From contig NZ_JAKCMI010000027.1 of the NCBI RefSeq assembly GCF_021412585.1, positions 77,501-141,500 of the forward strand: DNA of 64,000 nt, read 5' to 3'. Both the position numbers and the translations under genes were made by a program. This document shows, one piece after another, positions 9,415 through 18,116 of this stretch. Numbering within the stretch: the stretch's first letter is position 1; the number at the start of each line of letters is the position of its first letter. Under the pieces are notes generated by a model that was not told where the DNA came from, searched no databases, and saw only the letters and a program-made list of their open reading frames with translations. The DNA comes from Halomonas alkalisoli. GTDB taxonomy: Bacteria; Pseudomonadota; Gammaproteobacteria; Pseudomonadales; Halomonadaceae.

Positions 9415-10206
9415 TCAGTGGTCGAGGAAGGCGAGATCTTCTTCGCCACGGGCAGTCAACACCTCGACGCCGGTTTCGGTGACCAGCAGCGTGTGTTCCC
9501 ACTGGGCGGACAGGCTCTTGTCCCGGGTCACGGCGGTCCAGCCATCGCGCAGCACCTTGGTCTGATGCCCGCCGACATTGATCATCGGCTCGATGGTGAA
9601 GCACATGCCGGCTTTCAGCTCGGCGTCGGCCTCGGGGGCGTAGCCGTCATAATGCAGTACCTGGGGGTCTTCATGAAAGGTGGCGCCGATGCCGTGGCCG
9701 CAGAAGTCGCGTACCACCGAATAGCCATTGGCCTCGGCGTGCTGCTGGATGGCCCGGGCCAGCTCGGAAAGGCGAGCGCCGGGGCGGACCAGGGCGATGC
9801 TGTGGTAGAGGCACTCCTGGGTGACCCGGCAAAGGCGCTCGCCCTGGATGCTCTCGCCGATGATGAACATCACGCTGGAGTCGCCGTGATAGCCGTCTGC
9901 CGTCTTGACGGTGACATCGATGTTCATGATGTCGCCCTTCTTCAGCTTCTTGTCGCCATCCGGGATGCCATGGCAGACCACATGATTGATCGAGGTGCAG
10001 ATCGACTTGGGGAAGCCGTGGTAGTTGAGCGGGGCCGGCGTGGAGCCCAGCTCGTTGACAATGTAGTCATGGCACAGGCGGTCCAGCTCGCCGGTGGTGA
10101 CACCGGCCTTCACGTGTGGCGCGATCATCTCCAGGACGCTGGCGGCCTGGCGGCCGGCCTCGCGCATCATCTCGATCTCGTCGGGCGTCTTGATGGGAAT
10201 GTTCAT
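9415..10206 (-). CDS. map: methionine aminopeptidase, type I
   Basis: 263 residues, against 264 in E. coli. It removes the initiator methionine from nascent proteins. The pita-bread fold motifs are all present: HGFPKSICTSINHVVCHGIP, the metal Asp pair in NIDVTVKTADGYHGDSSVMF, HGIGATFHE with its metal His, MCFTIEPMIN with its Glu, and the final Glu in WEHTLLVTETGVEVLT. The ATG at 10206 gives the standard N-terminus MNIPIKTPDEIE and has GAGACC upstream. It is divergent from rpsB, a conserved map/rpsB arrangement in gammaproteobacteria. Confidence 0.96.
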   Translation of the reverse strand: MNIPIKTPDEIEMMREAGRQAASVLEMIAPHVKAGVTTGELDRLCHDYIVNELGSTPAPLNYHGFPKSICTSINHVVCHGIPDGDKKLKKGDIMNIDVTVKTADGYHGDSSVMFIIGESIQGERLCRVTQECLYHSIALVRPGARLSELARAIQQHAEANGYSVVRDFCGHGIGATFHEDPQVLHYDGYAPEADAELKAGMCFTIEPMINVGGHQTKVLRDGWTAVTRDKSLSAQWEHTLLVTETGVEVLTARGEEDLAFLDH

Positions 10207-10267
10207 GGGGTCTCGGTTCTGAGGGGTTGTCGCGCCCGGCAATTGGCGGGTATACGCGGCGGGCGAC

Positions 10268-10296
10268 TTCATCTCGTCGGCGAACTATGGTATAAA
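10268..10296 (+). promoter_or_regulatory. rpsB promoter with extended -10
   Basis: TTCATC (10268-10273), a 17-base spacer and TATAAA (10291-10296). The -10 is preceded by TGG, giving an extended -10 element. Transcription would start near 10303 and give rpsB a leader of about 215 bases. Confidence 0.6.
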
Positions 10297-10302
10297 GCCG
10301 CG

Positions 10303-10519
10303 CGCTATCCTGCAATCGTCGACCCTCTCTCAGGGCCGTGGCTCGGCCGAGAGTCGACAGCAGTGAGAGCGTGATAACGAGGCGCATACCGCGTTTCGAC
10401 AACATAGCCTTGAAAAACACACACGCACCGGCACATGGTCCCGGGTGCTGCCGCGGCACCGCCTCGGTAGTCGGATCCATGGGGTGCGTGGAGGCCTAAC
10501 CCGATTTTCAGGAGTCATC
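10303..10519 (+). promoter_or_regulatory. long rpsB 5' leader, candidate S2 autoregulatory region
   Basis: About 217 non-coding bases lie between the promoter and the rpsB start. They contain several inverted stretches, for example CTCGGCCGAG near 10342 and GGTGCTGCCGCGGCACC near 10443. In gammaproteobacteria, ribosomal protein S2 is known to repress rpsB-tsf through a structured leader. The position and length here fit that, but I did not match a specific motif. Confidence 0.45.
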
Positions 10520-11266
10520 ATGGCACACGTCAATATGCGCGATCTGCTGAAGGCAGGCGCTCACTTCGGTCACCAGACCCGCTACTGGAACCCGAAGATG
10601 AGCAAGTTTATCTTCGGCGCCCGCAACAAGATCCACATCATCAACCTCGAGCACACCCTGCCGGCCCTCAATGAGGTGATCGACGTGGTCGAGAAGATGG
10701 CCGCGTCCAACAACAAGATCCTGTTCGTTGGTACCAAGCGCAGCGCCAGCAAGATCATCAAGGAAGAGGCCAATCGTGTCGGCCACCCGTTCGTCAACCA
10801 CCGCTGGCTCGGCGGCATGCTGACGAACTACAAGACCATTCGTCAGTCGATCAAGCGTCTGCGCGACCTCGAGACCATGCGCGAGGACGGCACCTTCGAG
10901 AAGCTGACCAAGAAAGAGGTCCTGATGGCGACCCGCGAGCAGGACAAGCTCGAGCGTTCCATCGGCGGTATCAAGGAAATGGGCGGCCTGCCCGATGCCC
11001 TGTTCGTCATCGACGTCGATCACGAGCGCATCGCCATCAACGAGGCGAACAAGCTGGGTATCCCGGTCATCGGCGTGGTGGATACCAACTCCGACCCGGA
11101 CGGCGTCGACTACGTGATCCCGGGCAACGATGACTCCATCCGCGCCATCCAGATCTACGTCAAGGCGATTGCCGACGCTTGTGGTCGTGCGAAGGAAGGT
11201 CGGCCGGACGAGTTCGTCGAGGTCACCGAAGGCGAGAGCGGCGACGCGACTGCCGCTGCCGAGTAA
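10520..11266 (+). CDS. rpsB: 30S ribosomal protein S2
   Basis: 248 residues (E. coli 241). Its start, [19 protein letters not shown], and the motifs [26 protein letters not shown] and [13 protein letters not shown] are diagnostic of bacterial S2, a late-assembling protein of the small subunit that also helps recruit S1. CAGGAG at 10509-10514 sets the ATG at 10520. It heads the rpsB-tsf pair and is followed by two GC-rich hairpins before tsf. Confidence 0.98.
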   Translation: MAHVNMRDLLKAGAHFGHQTRYWNPKMSKFIFGARNKIHIINLEHTLPALNEVIDVVEKMAASNNKILFVGTKRSASKIIKEEANRVGHPFVNHRWLGGMLTNYKTIRQSIKRLRDLETMREDGTFEKLTKKEVLMATREQDKLERSIGGIKEMGGLPDALFVIDVDHERIAINEANKLGIPVIGVVDTNSDPDGVDYVIPGNDDSIRAIQIYVKAIADACGRAKEGRPDEFVEVTEGESGDATAAAE

Positions 11267-11299
11267 CGGCGAGCCATCCGGGTGGGCAATGCCTGTCCG

Positions 11300-11364
11300 G
11301 GCGGGCCGGGGCTGTTACAGCCCTGGCCCGCTCTCCCGCCCCGGCATCGCGGGGCGGGATTCCA
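11300..11364 (+). terminator. paired hairpins in the rpsB-tsf gap
   Basis: Two consecutive stems: a 13-bp stem with one wobble (CGGGCCGGGGCTG against CAGCCCTGGCCCG) and a perfect 10-bp stem (TCCCGCCCCG against CGGGGCGGGA). There is no T tract, so partial termination or RNA processing that sets the S2:EF-Ts ratio is more likely than full termination. Confidence 0.5.
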
Positions 11365-11439
11365 CCGGGCCCCAAGGGTCCGGCGCACTTATTCCCAGGT
11401 CGAACCGATCCAGGGTTCAACTATCAAGAGGTGAATACC

Positions 11440-12309
11440 ATGGCAGCGATCAGCGCCTCCCAGGTCAAGGAACTGCGCGAGCGTACCGGGCTCGGCATGA
11501 TGGAGTGCAAGAAGGCACTCACCGAGGCCGATGGTGACATCGAGGTCGCCATCGAGAACCTGCGCAAGAGCTCCGGTCTCAAGGCCGCCAAGAAGGCCGG
11601 TCGCACCGCCGCCGAAGGCGCCGTGGTGACCCGTGTCGCCGAAGACGGCAGCTACGGCGTGGTGGTGGAGATCAACTCCGAGACCGACTTCGTCGCCCGT
11701 GACGACAACTTCAAGGCCTTCGCCGACAAGATCGCCGGTGCCTTCTTCGCCGCCAAGAGCGAAGACGTGGCAGCGGTGATGAGCGGTGAGCTCGAGACCG
11801 TTCGCGAGCAGCTGGTTCAGAAGATCGGCGAGAACATCAGCGTGCGTCGCTGTGCCGTCGTCGAGGCAGCCGAGGGCGGGCTGGTGGGCGAATACGTCCA
11901 CGGCGGCCGCATCGGCGTGCTGACCGAGCTCAAGGGTGGCAACGCCGAGGTGGCCAAGGATATCGCCATGCACGTGGCGGCGATCAACCCCTCCGTGGCG
12001 CGTCCCGAGGACATGCCTCAGGAGGAACTCGACAAGGAAAAGGCGATCATCCTGGCCCAGCCCGACATGGCCGGCAAGCCCGAGCAGATCGCCGAGAAGA
12101 TGGTCGAAGGCCGCCTGAAGAAGTACCTGGCCGAGAACAGCCTGACCGAGCAGCCCTTCGTCAAGGACCCGAACCAGAGCGTGGCCGAGTTCGCCAAGGC
12201 CGCGGGTGGCGAGGTTCTCGGTTTCATCCGCTTCGAGGTGGGTGAGGGCATCGAGAAGGAAGAGGTTGATTTTGCCAAGGAAGTCATGGAACAGGCTGGC
12301 CGTAGCTAA
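11440..12309 (+). CDS. tsf: translation elongation factor Ts
   Basis: 289 residues (E. coli 283). It is the guanine-nucleotide exchange factor for EF-Tu. The N-terminal UBA-like domain with [18 protein letters not shown] and the core motif [11 protein letters not shown] are characteristic, and the C-terminal coiled region ends [20 protein letters not shown] at 11426-11433 supports the ATG at 11440. It is in the conserved order rpsB-tsf-pyrH-frr. Confidence 0.98.
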   Translation: MAAISASQVKELRERTGLGMMECKKALTEADGDIEVAIENLRKSSGLKAAKKAGRTAAEGAVVTRVAEDGSYGVVVEINSETDFVARDDNFKAFADKIAGAFFAAKSEDVAAVMSGELETVREQLVQKIGENISVRRCAVVEAAEGGLVGEYVHGGRIGVLTELKGGNAEVAKDIAMHVAAINPSVARPEDMPQEELDKEKAIILAQPDMAGKPEQIAEKMVEGRLKKYLAENSLTEQPFVKDPNQSVAEFAKAAGGEVLGFIRFEVGEGIEKEEVDFAKEVMEQAGRS

Positions 12310-12334
12310 GGTCAGAGGTTCCAGTTCGAAGAAC

Positions 12335-12356
12335 GGCGTGCGCGCGAGCGCACGCC
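12335..12356 (+). terminator. hairpin after tsf
   Basis: A perfect 9-bp stem, GGCGTGCGC with GCGCACGCC, closed by a GCGA tetraloop, followed by TTCTCG. The weak T tract suggests partial termination between tsf and pyrH. Confidence 0.55.
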
Positions 12357-12425
12357 TTCTCGTATCCGGCCGCCGCGTCGGCCGTAGTAGAAAAGCTTCA
12401 TCCCCTTGCGCCCAGGAGAGTAGCC

Positions 12426-13202
12426 ATGCCCCCGACCGATCACGTCGATAATCCCGCTCAGCCCCGCTCCGACAAGTCCCGCAGTGAAAAATCCAAGTAC
12501 AAGCGCATCCTGCTCAAGCTCTCCGGTGAGGCGCTGATGGGCGAACACGACTTCGGGATCGACCCCAAGGTGCTCGACCGCATGGCGCTGGAGATCGGGC
12601 AACTGGTCGGCATCGGCGTGCAGGTGGGTATCGTGGTCGGTGGCGGCAACCTGTTCCGTGGCGCCGCGCTCAACGAGGCGGGCATGGATCGCGTCACCGG
12701 TGACCACATGGGCATGCTGGCCACGGTCATGAACGCACTGGCCATGCGCGATGCGCTGGAGCGTTCCAACATCCGCTCGCGGGTCATGTCGGCGATTCCC
12801 ATGAGCGGGGTGGTGGAACACTACGATCGGCGTACCGCCATTCGCTACCTGACGTCCGGAGACGTGGTATTGTTTTCCGCCGGAACCGGCAATCCGTTCT
12901 TTACCACCGACTCGGCGGCCTGCCTGCGCGGCATCGAGATCGATGCCGACGTGGTGGTCAAGGCCACCAAGGTGGACGGGGTCTACGACAAGGATCCGGT
13001 CAAGCACGCCGATGCGATCAAGTACGACAAGCTGAGCTATGACGATGCGCTGGACCAGAAGCTGGGCATCATGGATTTGACCGCCATCTGCCTGGTGCGG
13101 GACCATGACATGCCGGTTCGCGTCTTCAACATGAACAAGCCGGGCGCCCTGCTGAACCTGGTGATGGGCGGCAAGGAAGGCACGCTGATAGACAGAGGTT
13201 GA
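12426..13202 (+). CDS. pyrH: UMP kinase
   Basis: 258 residues of the amino-acid-kinase fold. It phosphorylates UMP to UDP in pyrimidine nucleotide synthesis, works as a hexamer and is usually activated by GTP. Core motifs: [55 protein letters not shown] and VDGVYDKDP. The N-terminus has about 17 more residues than E. coli PyrH (241), a polar Ser/Lys-rich stretch. CAGGAGAG at 12413-12420 clearly selects this ATG, so the extension is probably real. frr begins 4 bases after the stop. Confidence 0.96.
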   Translation: MPPTDHVDNPAQPRSDKSRSEKSKYKRILLKLSGEALMGEHDFGIDPKVLDRMALEIGQLVGIGVQVGIVVGGGNLFRGAALNEAGMDRVTGDHMGMLATVMNALAMRDALERSNIRSRVMSAIPMSGVVEHYDRRTAIRYLTSGDVVLFSAGTGNPFFTTDSAACLRGIEIDADVVVKATKVDGVYDKDPVKHADAIKYDKLSYDDALDQKLGIMDLTAICLVRDHDMPVRVFNMNKPGALLNLVMGGKEGTLIDRG

Positions 13203-13206
13203 CACA

Positions 13207-13764
13207 GTGATCGATGACATCAAGAAAGATGCTGAAAGCCGAATGAAGAAGAGCCTCGAGGCCCTTCATGGCAACTTCAACAAGATCCGTACCGGGCGTG
13301 CTCACTCCAGCATCCTCGACTCGGTGATGGTGGACTATTACGGTAGCCAGGTGCCGCTGAGCCAGGTGGCCTCGGTCAACGTGGAGGACGCCCGGACGCT
13401 GAGTATCGTGCCGTGGGAGCAGGGCATGGTGCCCAAGATCGAGAAGGCGATCATGACCTCCGATCTGGGGTTGAACCCGGCGAGCGCTGGCACCGTGATT
13501 CGCGTGCCCATGCCGATGCTCACCGAGGAGACCCGCAAGGGCTACATCAAGCAGGCGCGTGCCGAGGCCGAGCATGCCCGCGTGGCGGTGCGCAATGTGC
13601 GTCGCGACGCCAATGGCGACTTCAAGTCCCTGCTCAAGGAGAAGGAAATCTCCGAGGATGAGCAGCATCGGGGTGAAGAGGCCATTCAGAAGCTGACCGA
13701 CAAGTACATTGCCGAGATCGACAAGCTTCTGGAAACGAAGGAACACGACCTGATGCAGGTCTGA
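13207..13764 (+). CDS. frr: ribosome recycling factor
   Basis: 185 residues, the same length as E. coli RRF. Together with EF-G it splits post-termination ribosomes. The three-helix-bundle motifs are present: [38 protein letters not shown], and the C-terminal RRDAN and [22 protein letters not shown]. The start codon is GTG at 13207, with AGAGG eight bases upstream and the normal [10 protein letters not shown] beginning. It is four bases from pyrH and so in the same operon. Confidence 0.97.
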   Translation: MIDDIKKDAESRMKKSLEALHGNFNKIRTGRAHSSILDSVMVDYYGSQVPLSQVASVNVEDARTLSIVPWEQGMVPKIEKAIMTSDLGLNPASAGTVIRVPMPMLTEETRKGYIKQARAEAEHARVAVRNVRRDANGDFKSLLKEKEISEDEQHRGEEAIQKLTDKYIAEIDKLLETKEHDLMQV

Positions 13765-13831
13765 GGAGCGCCGGGCGGACGCCCCGTCAAGGGGTTTCCG
13801 CCAGGCTCCGCCCACTCCATTGCGAGACATC

Positions 13832-14608
13832 ATGACGTCAGCGCAGACCCAAGATTCCCAGGTGCCCCCGAGTGCACCCGGTGGAGACGTGCCGCGACAT
13901 GTGGCGATTATCATGGATGGCAACAATCGCTGGGCACGAGCGCGTGGGCTCTCCGGTGTGCGTGGCCATCGTGCCGGCGTCGAGGCCGTGCGAGCGGTGA
14001 TACGGCGTGCCGCGGAGCGGGGCGTGGAAACGCTTACCCTGTTCGCCTTCTCCAGCGAAAACTGGCGACGTCCCGAAGCCGAAGTGCGTGCCCTGATGGA
14101 GCTGTTCCTGATCGCACTGAAGCGTGAAGTGAAAAAGCTCCACGCCAACGGTATCCGGCTCTCGGTGATCGGCGACCGCTCCGCTTTCTCTCCCTCGATT
14201 CAGAAATACATCGTCCGGGCCGAGGCGTTGACCCGGGACAATACCCGCATGCATCTGGTGGTGGCAGCCAACTATGGCGGCCACTGGGATATCGCCGGGG
14301 CCGCCCGTCGCCTTGCCGAGCGCGCCGCCACGGGGGAGCTCGACCCCGCCGATATCACCGAGAAGAGCGTTCAGGACGAGCTCTGTCTGGCCCAGGAAGC
14401 GCCGGTGGATCTCTGCATTCGCACCAGCGGCGAGCAGCGTATCTCCAATTTCCTGCTGTGGCAGATGGCCTATGCCGAACTCTATTTCACGCCACTGCTG
14501 TGGCCCGATTTCGATGGCGAGGCCCTCGACCTGGCCATCGATGACTTTCGCCGGCGGCAGCGCCGTTTCGGCATGACCGACGAGCAGATCGAGGCCCAAG
14601 GTGCTTAG
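13832..14608 (+). CDS. uppS: undecaprenyl diphosphate synthase
   Basis: 258-residue cis-prenyltransferase that extends farnesyl diphosphate with eight isopentenyl units. The product is the lipid carrier for peptidoglycan and O-antigen. The catalytic IIMDGNNRWAR is at residues 26-36 (Asp29). Further motifs are GHRAGVEAVR, TLFAFSSENWRRP and DLCIRTSGEQRISNFLLWQMAYAELYF. The ATG at 13832 fits the family N-terminus with a short extra Ser/Pro-rich tail. The ribosome site is weak. The stop lies inside cdsA (8-base overlap). Confidence 0.97.
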   Translation: MTSAQTQDSQVPPSAPGGDVPRHVAIIMDGNNRWARARGLSGVRGHRAGVEAVRAVIRRAAERGVETLTLFAFSSENWRRPEAEVRALMELFLIALKREVKKLHANGIRLSVIGDRSAFSPSIQKYIVRAEALTRDNTRMHLVVAANYGGHWDIAGAARRLAERAATGELDPADITEKSVQDELCLAQEAPVDLCIRTSGEQRISNFLLWQMAYAELYFTPLLWPDFDGEALDLAIDDFRRRQRRFGMTDEQIEAQGA

Positions 14609-15401
14609 ACAGCGGATAATCACTGCGGCCTGGCTGGCGCCGCTGATGCTGGCTGGCCTGTTCGGCCTGCAGGGCGGCGCCTTTGCCGCCTTTACTGCCG
14701 CCATCGTGCTGCTGGCGGCCTGGGAGTGGACCAATCTCGCCGGGGTGACGGAGCCTAACCGGCGCCTGGCCCTGGTGGCAGGCCTGGCCGTATTGATGCT
14801 GCTGCTCTGGGCGACAGGCGCCATGCTGGCCGTCTGGCCGCTGTGGCTGGCGCTGGTGGGGTGGCTGGTCAATCTCTACTGGGTGATTCACTACCCCGGC
14901 AAGGGTGAGCAGTGGCAGTCGACGCTCAGGCGTCTGGCCATGGGGCTGTGGGTGCTGCTGCCGGCCTGGGTCGGTTTCAATATCTTGCGCGACACCGGCG
15001 CGGTATGGCTGCTCTTCGTCCTGCTGCTGGTCTGGGGTGCCGATATCGGGGCCTACTTCAGCGGCCGTGCCTGGGGGCGGCGCAAGCTGGCCCCCCGGGT
15101 CAGCCCCGGCAAGTCCTGGGAGGGGGTGTTCGGCGGTCTTGCCGTGACCTTCCTGCTGGCGCTGGTGTTCGCTGTCTGGCAGGGCCTGGGCGTGGCCGGC
15201 GGAATCGCCTTGGTCTTGGCCACCGCCGTGGTGACCCTGGTGTCGGTGCTCGGCGACCTGGTGGAGAGCATGCTCAAGCGTTATCGGGGCATCAAGGACT
15301 CCAGCAGCCTCCTGCCCGGGCATGGTGGTGTCCTCGACCGCATCGACAGCCTGACGGCGGCCGTGCCGCTGTTTGCGTTGCTCTCTCTCGGGGTCCTGTA
15401 G
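14601..15401 (+). CDS. cdsA: phosphatidate cytidylyltransferase (CDP-diglyceride synthetase)
   Basis: 266 residues, seven to eight hydrophobic segments. This inner-membrane enzyme makes CDP-diacylglycerol from phosphatidate and CTP, the branch point of phospholipid synthesis. The C-terminal CdsA signature GDLVESMLKRYRGIKDSSS followed by LPGHGGVLDRIDS is complete, and GADIGAYFSGR precedes it. Starts at GTG 14601, overlapping uppS by 8 bases. dxr begins directly after its stop. Confidence 0.96.
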   Translation: MLRQRIITAAWLAPLMLAGLFGLQGGAFAAFTAAIVLLAAWEWTNLAGVTEPNRRLALVAGLAVLMLLLWATGAMLAVWPLWLALVGWLVNLYWVIHYPGKGEQWQSTLRRLAMGLWVLLPAWVGFNILRDTGAVWLLFVLLLVWGADIGAYFSGRAWGRRKLAPRVSPGKSWEGVFGGLAVTFLLALVFAVWQGLGVAGGIALVLATAVVTLVSVLGDLVESMLKRYRGIKDSSSLLPGHGGVLDRIDSLTAAVPLFALLSLGVL

Positions 15402-16577
15402 GTGCTGACTGTCACGGTGCTCGGCGCGACCGGCTCGATCGGCACCAGCACGCTGGATGTCGTTGCCCGTCATCCCGAACGCTATCGGGTTCACGCCCTG
15501 ACGGCCCATCGCTCCCGCGAGGCCCTGCTGGCGCAGTGCCGGCGCCACCGGCCGAGGGTGGCGGTGCTGGACGGGGAGGAGGATGCCGCCTGGCTGCGCC
15601 GGGAGCTTGCCGACGCCGGGTTGAAGACGGAGGTGCGTAGCGGCGTCGAGGCGCTGGTCGAGGTGGCCGAAGCGGATGAGGTGGACGTGGTGATGGCCGC
15701 CATCGTCGGTGCCGCCGGGCTGCTGCCGACGCTGGCTGCCGTGAGGGCCGCCAAGCGGGTGTTGCTGGCCAACAAGGAGGCGCTGGTGATGTCCGGCGCC
15801 CTGTTCATGGACGCAGTGGCTCGGCATGGCGCACTGCTTCTGCCCATCGATTCCGAACATAATGCCATCTACCAGTGTCTACCTCACGAGCATCGTGGTG
15901 GCCTGGCAAAGCATGGCGTCACCCAATTGCTGCTGACCGCTTCCGGCGGGCCCTTCCGGGGCTGGACGCCGGAGGCGCTGGCGACGGTCACGCCGGAGCA
16001 GGCCTGTGCCCACCCCAACTGGTCCATGGGGCGCAAGATATCAGTGGACAGCGCCACTCTGATGAACAAGGGGCTGGAGCTGATCGAGGCGTGCTGGCTG
16101 TTCGATGCTCGCCCGGAGCAGGTGAAGGTGGTGGTGCATCCCCAGAGCGTGATCCACTCCATGGCCGCCTACAGCGACGGGTCGGTGCTGGCGCAGCTGG
16201 GCAACCCCGACATGCGCACCCCCATCGCCTACGGACTGGCCTGGCCGGAGCGGATCGATGCCGGGGTCGAGGCCCTCGACCTGTTCCAGGTCGCACGGCT
16301 GGACTTCGAGGCGCCCGACGAAGCGGCCTTTCCCTGCCTGCGCCTGGCCCGGGAAGCCATCGTGGCCGGAGGAACGGCACCGGCGGTGCTCAATGCGGCC
16401 AACGAGATTGCGGTGGATGCCTTTCTCGCCGGTCGACTGGGATTTGGCGGCATCGCCGAGCTGGTGGAGCGGACGCTGGAGGCGCTGCCTGTGGCGCCGG
16501 CCACCGACCTGGGCACCATCCTGGAGGCCAATGCCCGGGCTCGCCATACGGCCAGCGACTGGCTGCAACGTCGTTGA
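15402..16577 (+). CDS. dxr: 1-deoxy-D-xylulose 5-phosphate reductoisomerase
   Basis: 391 residues (E. coli 398). It converts DXP to 2-C-methyl-D-erythritol 4-phosphate with NADPH, the committed step of the MEP isoprenoid pathway that feeds UppS upstream. Seen here: the nucleotide motif [14 protein letters not shown] at the N-terminus, NKEALVMSG, the metal/substrate motif [18 protein letters not shown], and [20 protein letters not shown]. The GTG start at 15402 abuts the cdsA stop, so the two are translationally linked. Confidence 0.97.
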   Translation: MLTVTVLGATGSIGTSTLDVVARHPERYRVHALTAHRSREALLAQCRRHRPRVAVLDGEEDAAWLRRELADAGLKTEVRSGVEALVEVAEADEVDVVMAAIVGAAGLLPTLAAVRAAKRVLLANKEALVMSGALFMDAVARHGALLLPIDSEHNAIYQCLPHEHRGGLAKHGVTQLLLTASGGPFRGWTPEALATVTPEQACAHPNWSMGRKISVDSATLMNKGLELIEACWLFDARPEQVKVVVHPQSVIHSMAAYSDGSVLAQLGNPDMRTPIAYGLAWPERIDAGVEALDLFQVARLDFEAPDEAAFPCLRLAREAIVAGGTAPAVLNAANEIAVDAFLAGRLGFGGIAELVERTLEALPVAPATDLGTILEANARARHTASDWLQRR

Positions 16578-16626
16578 GCCAACCAACGGTGGCGACTGTC
16601 ATCATGTTACCTAGAAGGAGGCTGAC

Positions 16627-17985
16627 TTGGGCCTGATCCAGAATGTGCTGGCCGTCATCGTGGTGCTGGGCCTGCTGATTACCTTCCACGAATACGGGCA
16701 TTACTGGGTGGCGCGGCGCTGTGGTGTCAAGGTGCTGCGCTTCTCGGTGGGCTTCGGCAAGCCTATCTGGTCCCGAGTCGACCGCAACGGTACCGAATTC
16801 GCCATAGCCGCCATCCCGCTCGGCGGCTATGTCAAGATGCTCGACGAGCGCGAGGCCCCGGTTCCCGACGAGCAGCTCGACCAGGCCTTCAATCGCAAGT
16901 CGGTGTGGCAGCGCATCGCCATCGTGGCGGCCGGCCCGCTGGCCAACTTCCTGCTCGCTATCGTCGCCTACTGGGCGCTGTTCGTCGCCGGTACCACCAC
17001 GGTGGCACCGGTGGTCGGCGATGTGGCCGTCGATTCACCGGCCGAGCGCAGTGGCCTGCGCAGCGGCCAGGAGATCGTCTCGGTGGAAGGCGACGCGGTA
17101 CGCTCCTGGGACGACATCAACCTCCGCCTGATCGCCCGTATCGGGGCCAGTGGCGAGCTGCTGTTCCAGGCGCGCGGCGATGCCCGCGAGGAGGCTCGGG
17201 AGTATCGGCTGCCGGTGGAGAACTACCTGGTTCGCCAGGACCCCCCGCAGCCGCTGGCCACCCTGGGTATCACGCCCTGGCAACCTCCGTTCCCGGCCAG
17301 GCTGGGGCAGGTCATCGACGGCGAGGCCGCTGCCCGGGCGGGGCTGGAGGCCGGCGATGAGGTTCTCTCGGTGAACGGGACGCCGATCGATGACTGGATG
17401 GATTTCGTCAATATCGTGCGCACGAGTCCTGGCGAGAGCCTGGCCCTTGAAGTGGCGCGCAACGGCGAGCAGCTGAGCCTGACGTTGGTGCCCGGCGAAA
17501 GAGAGCTGGAAACCGGCGTTTCCATCGGCTACGTTGGCGCCGGCGTCGAGAGCGTGGAGTGGCCGGAAGAGTATCGGCGCGAGATCCGCTATGGCCCAGT
17601 GGCGGCCCTGGGGCAGGCAGTGGGGCGCACCAGTGACATGACGCTATTGACCCTGGGCGCTATCCGCAAGATGCTGGTGGGGCTGATCTCGCCTTCGAAC
17701 CTGTCCGGACCCATCACCATCGCCCAGGTGGCGGGTGATACGGCACGCACCGGTCTGGAAAGCTTCGTCAGTTTTCTGGCCTACCTGTCGATCAGCCTGG
17801 CGGTGCTCAACCTGCTGCCCATCCCGGTACTCGACGGTGGCCACCTGCTTTATTATTTCGTGGAAGCGGTCCGCGGCCGGCCGGTTTCCGAGCGGACCCA
17901 GGCGATGGGTCTGCGTATTGGTTTGGCGCTGATAGCCACGCTGATGTTGATGGCGCTCTATTTCGATCTGATGCGTCTCTGGTAG
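16627..17985 (+). CDS. rseP: intramembrane zinc metalloprotease RseP
   Basis: 452 residues (E. coli 450). This site-2 protease cleaves the anti-sigma factor RseA and remnant signal peptides in the inner membrane. The zinc motif HEYGH is at residues 21-25 in the first membrane helix. Two PDZ domains follow (about 115-290), and the second zinc motif is PVLDGGHLLYY near residue 400. The start codon is TTG at 16627. A near-perfect AGAAGGAGG (16613-16621) five bases upstream makes this start firm. Confidence 0.97.
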   Translation: MGLIQNVLAVIVVLGLLITFHEYGHYWVARRCGVKVLRFSVGFGKPIWSRVDRNGTEFAIAAIPLGGYVKMLDEREAPVPDEQLDQAFNRKSVWQRIAIVAAGPLANFLLAIVAYWALFVAGTTTVAPVVGDVAVDSPAERSGLRSGQEIVSVEGDAVRSWDDINLRLIARIGASGELLFQARGDAREEAREYRLPVENYLVRQDPPQPLATLGITPWQPPFPARLGQVIDGEAAARAGLEAGDEVLSVNGTPIDDWMDFVNIVRTSPGESLALEVARNGEQLSLTLVPGERELETGVSIGYVGAGVESVEWPEEYRREIRYGPVAALGQAVGRTSDMTLLTLGAIRKMLVGLISPSNLSGPITIAQVAGDTARTGLESFVSFLAYLSISLAVLNLLPIPVLDGGHLLYYFVEAVRGRPVSERTQAMGLRIGLALIATLMLMALYFDLMRLW

Positions 17986-18041
17986 CGAGCGACTCTACCC
18001 CCGACCGGGGGCACAGGGAGAGGTGGAGCCAGACTCCAGCC

Positions 18042-18069
18042 TTGTCAGTCACCCGCACAAATGTATAAG
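18042..18069 (+). promoter_or_regulatory. sigma-70 promoter for bamA
   Basis: TTGTCA (18042-18047), a 16-base spacer and TATAAG (18064-18069), each five of six to consensus. It lies 48 bases before the bamA start, so bamA can be expressed apart from rseP. No clear sigma-E-type GGAACTT/TCTGA pair was seen. Confidence 0.6.
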
Positions 18070-18116
18070 GTGCCTGTCTGGACAGGCAGGCGGATCAACG
18101 CGAGCGAAGCGACTGC

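Noticed and set aside
18064..18095. Extra copy of the structured repeat before bamA
   Set aside because: The sequence GGTGCCTGTCTGGACAGGC resembles the edge of the hslU-side repeat but lacks the two GGA-loop hairpins; it forms only a 7-bp hairpin.
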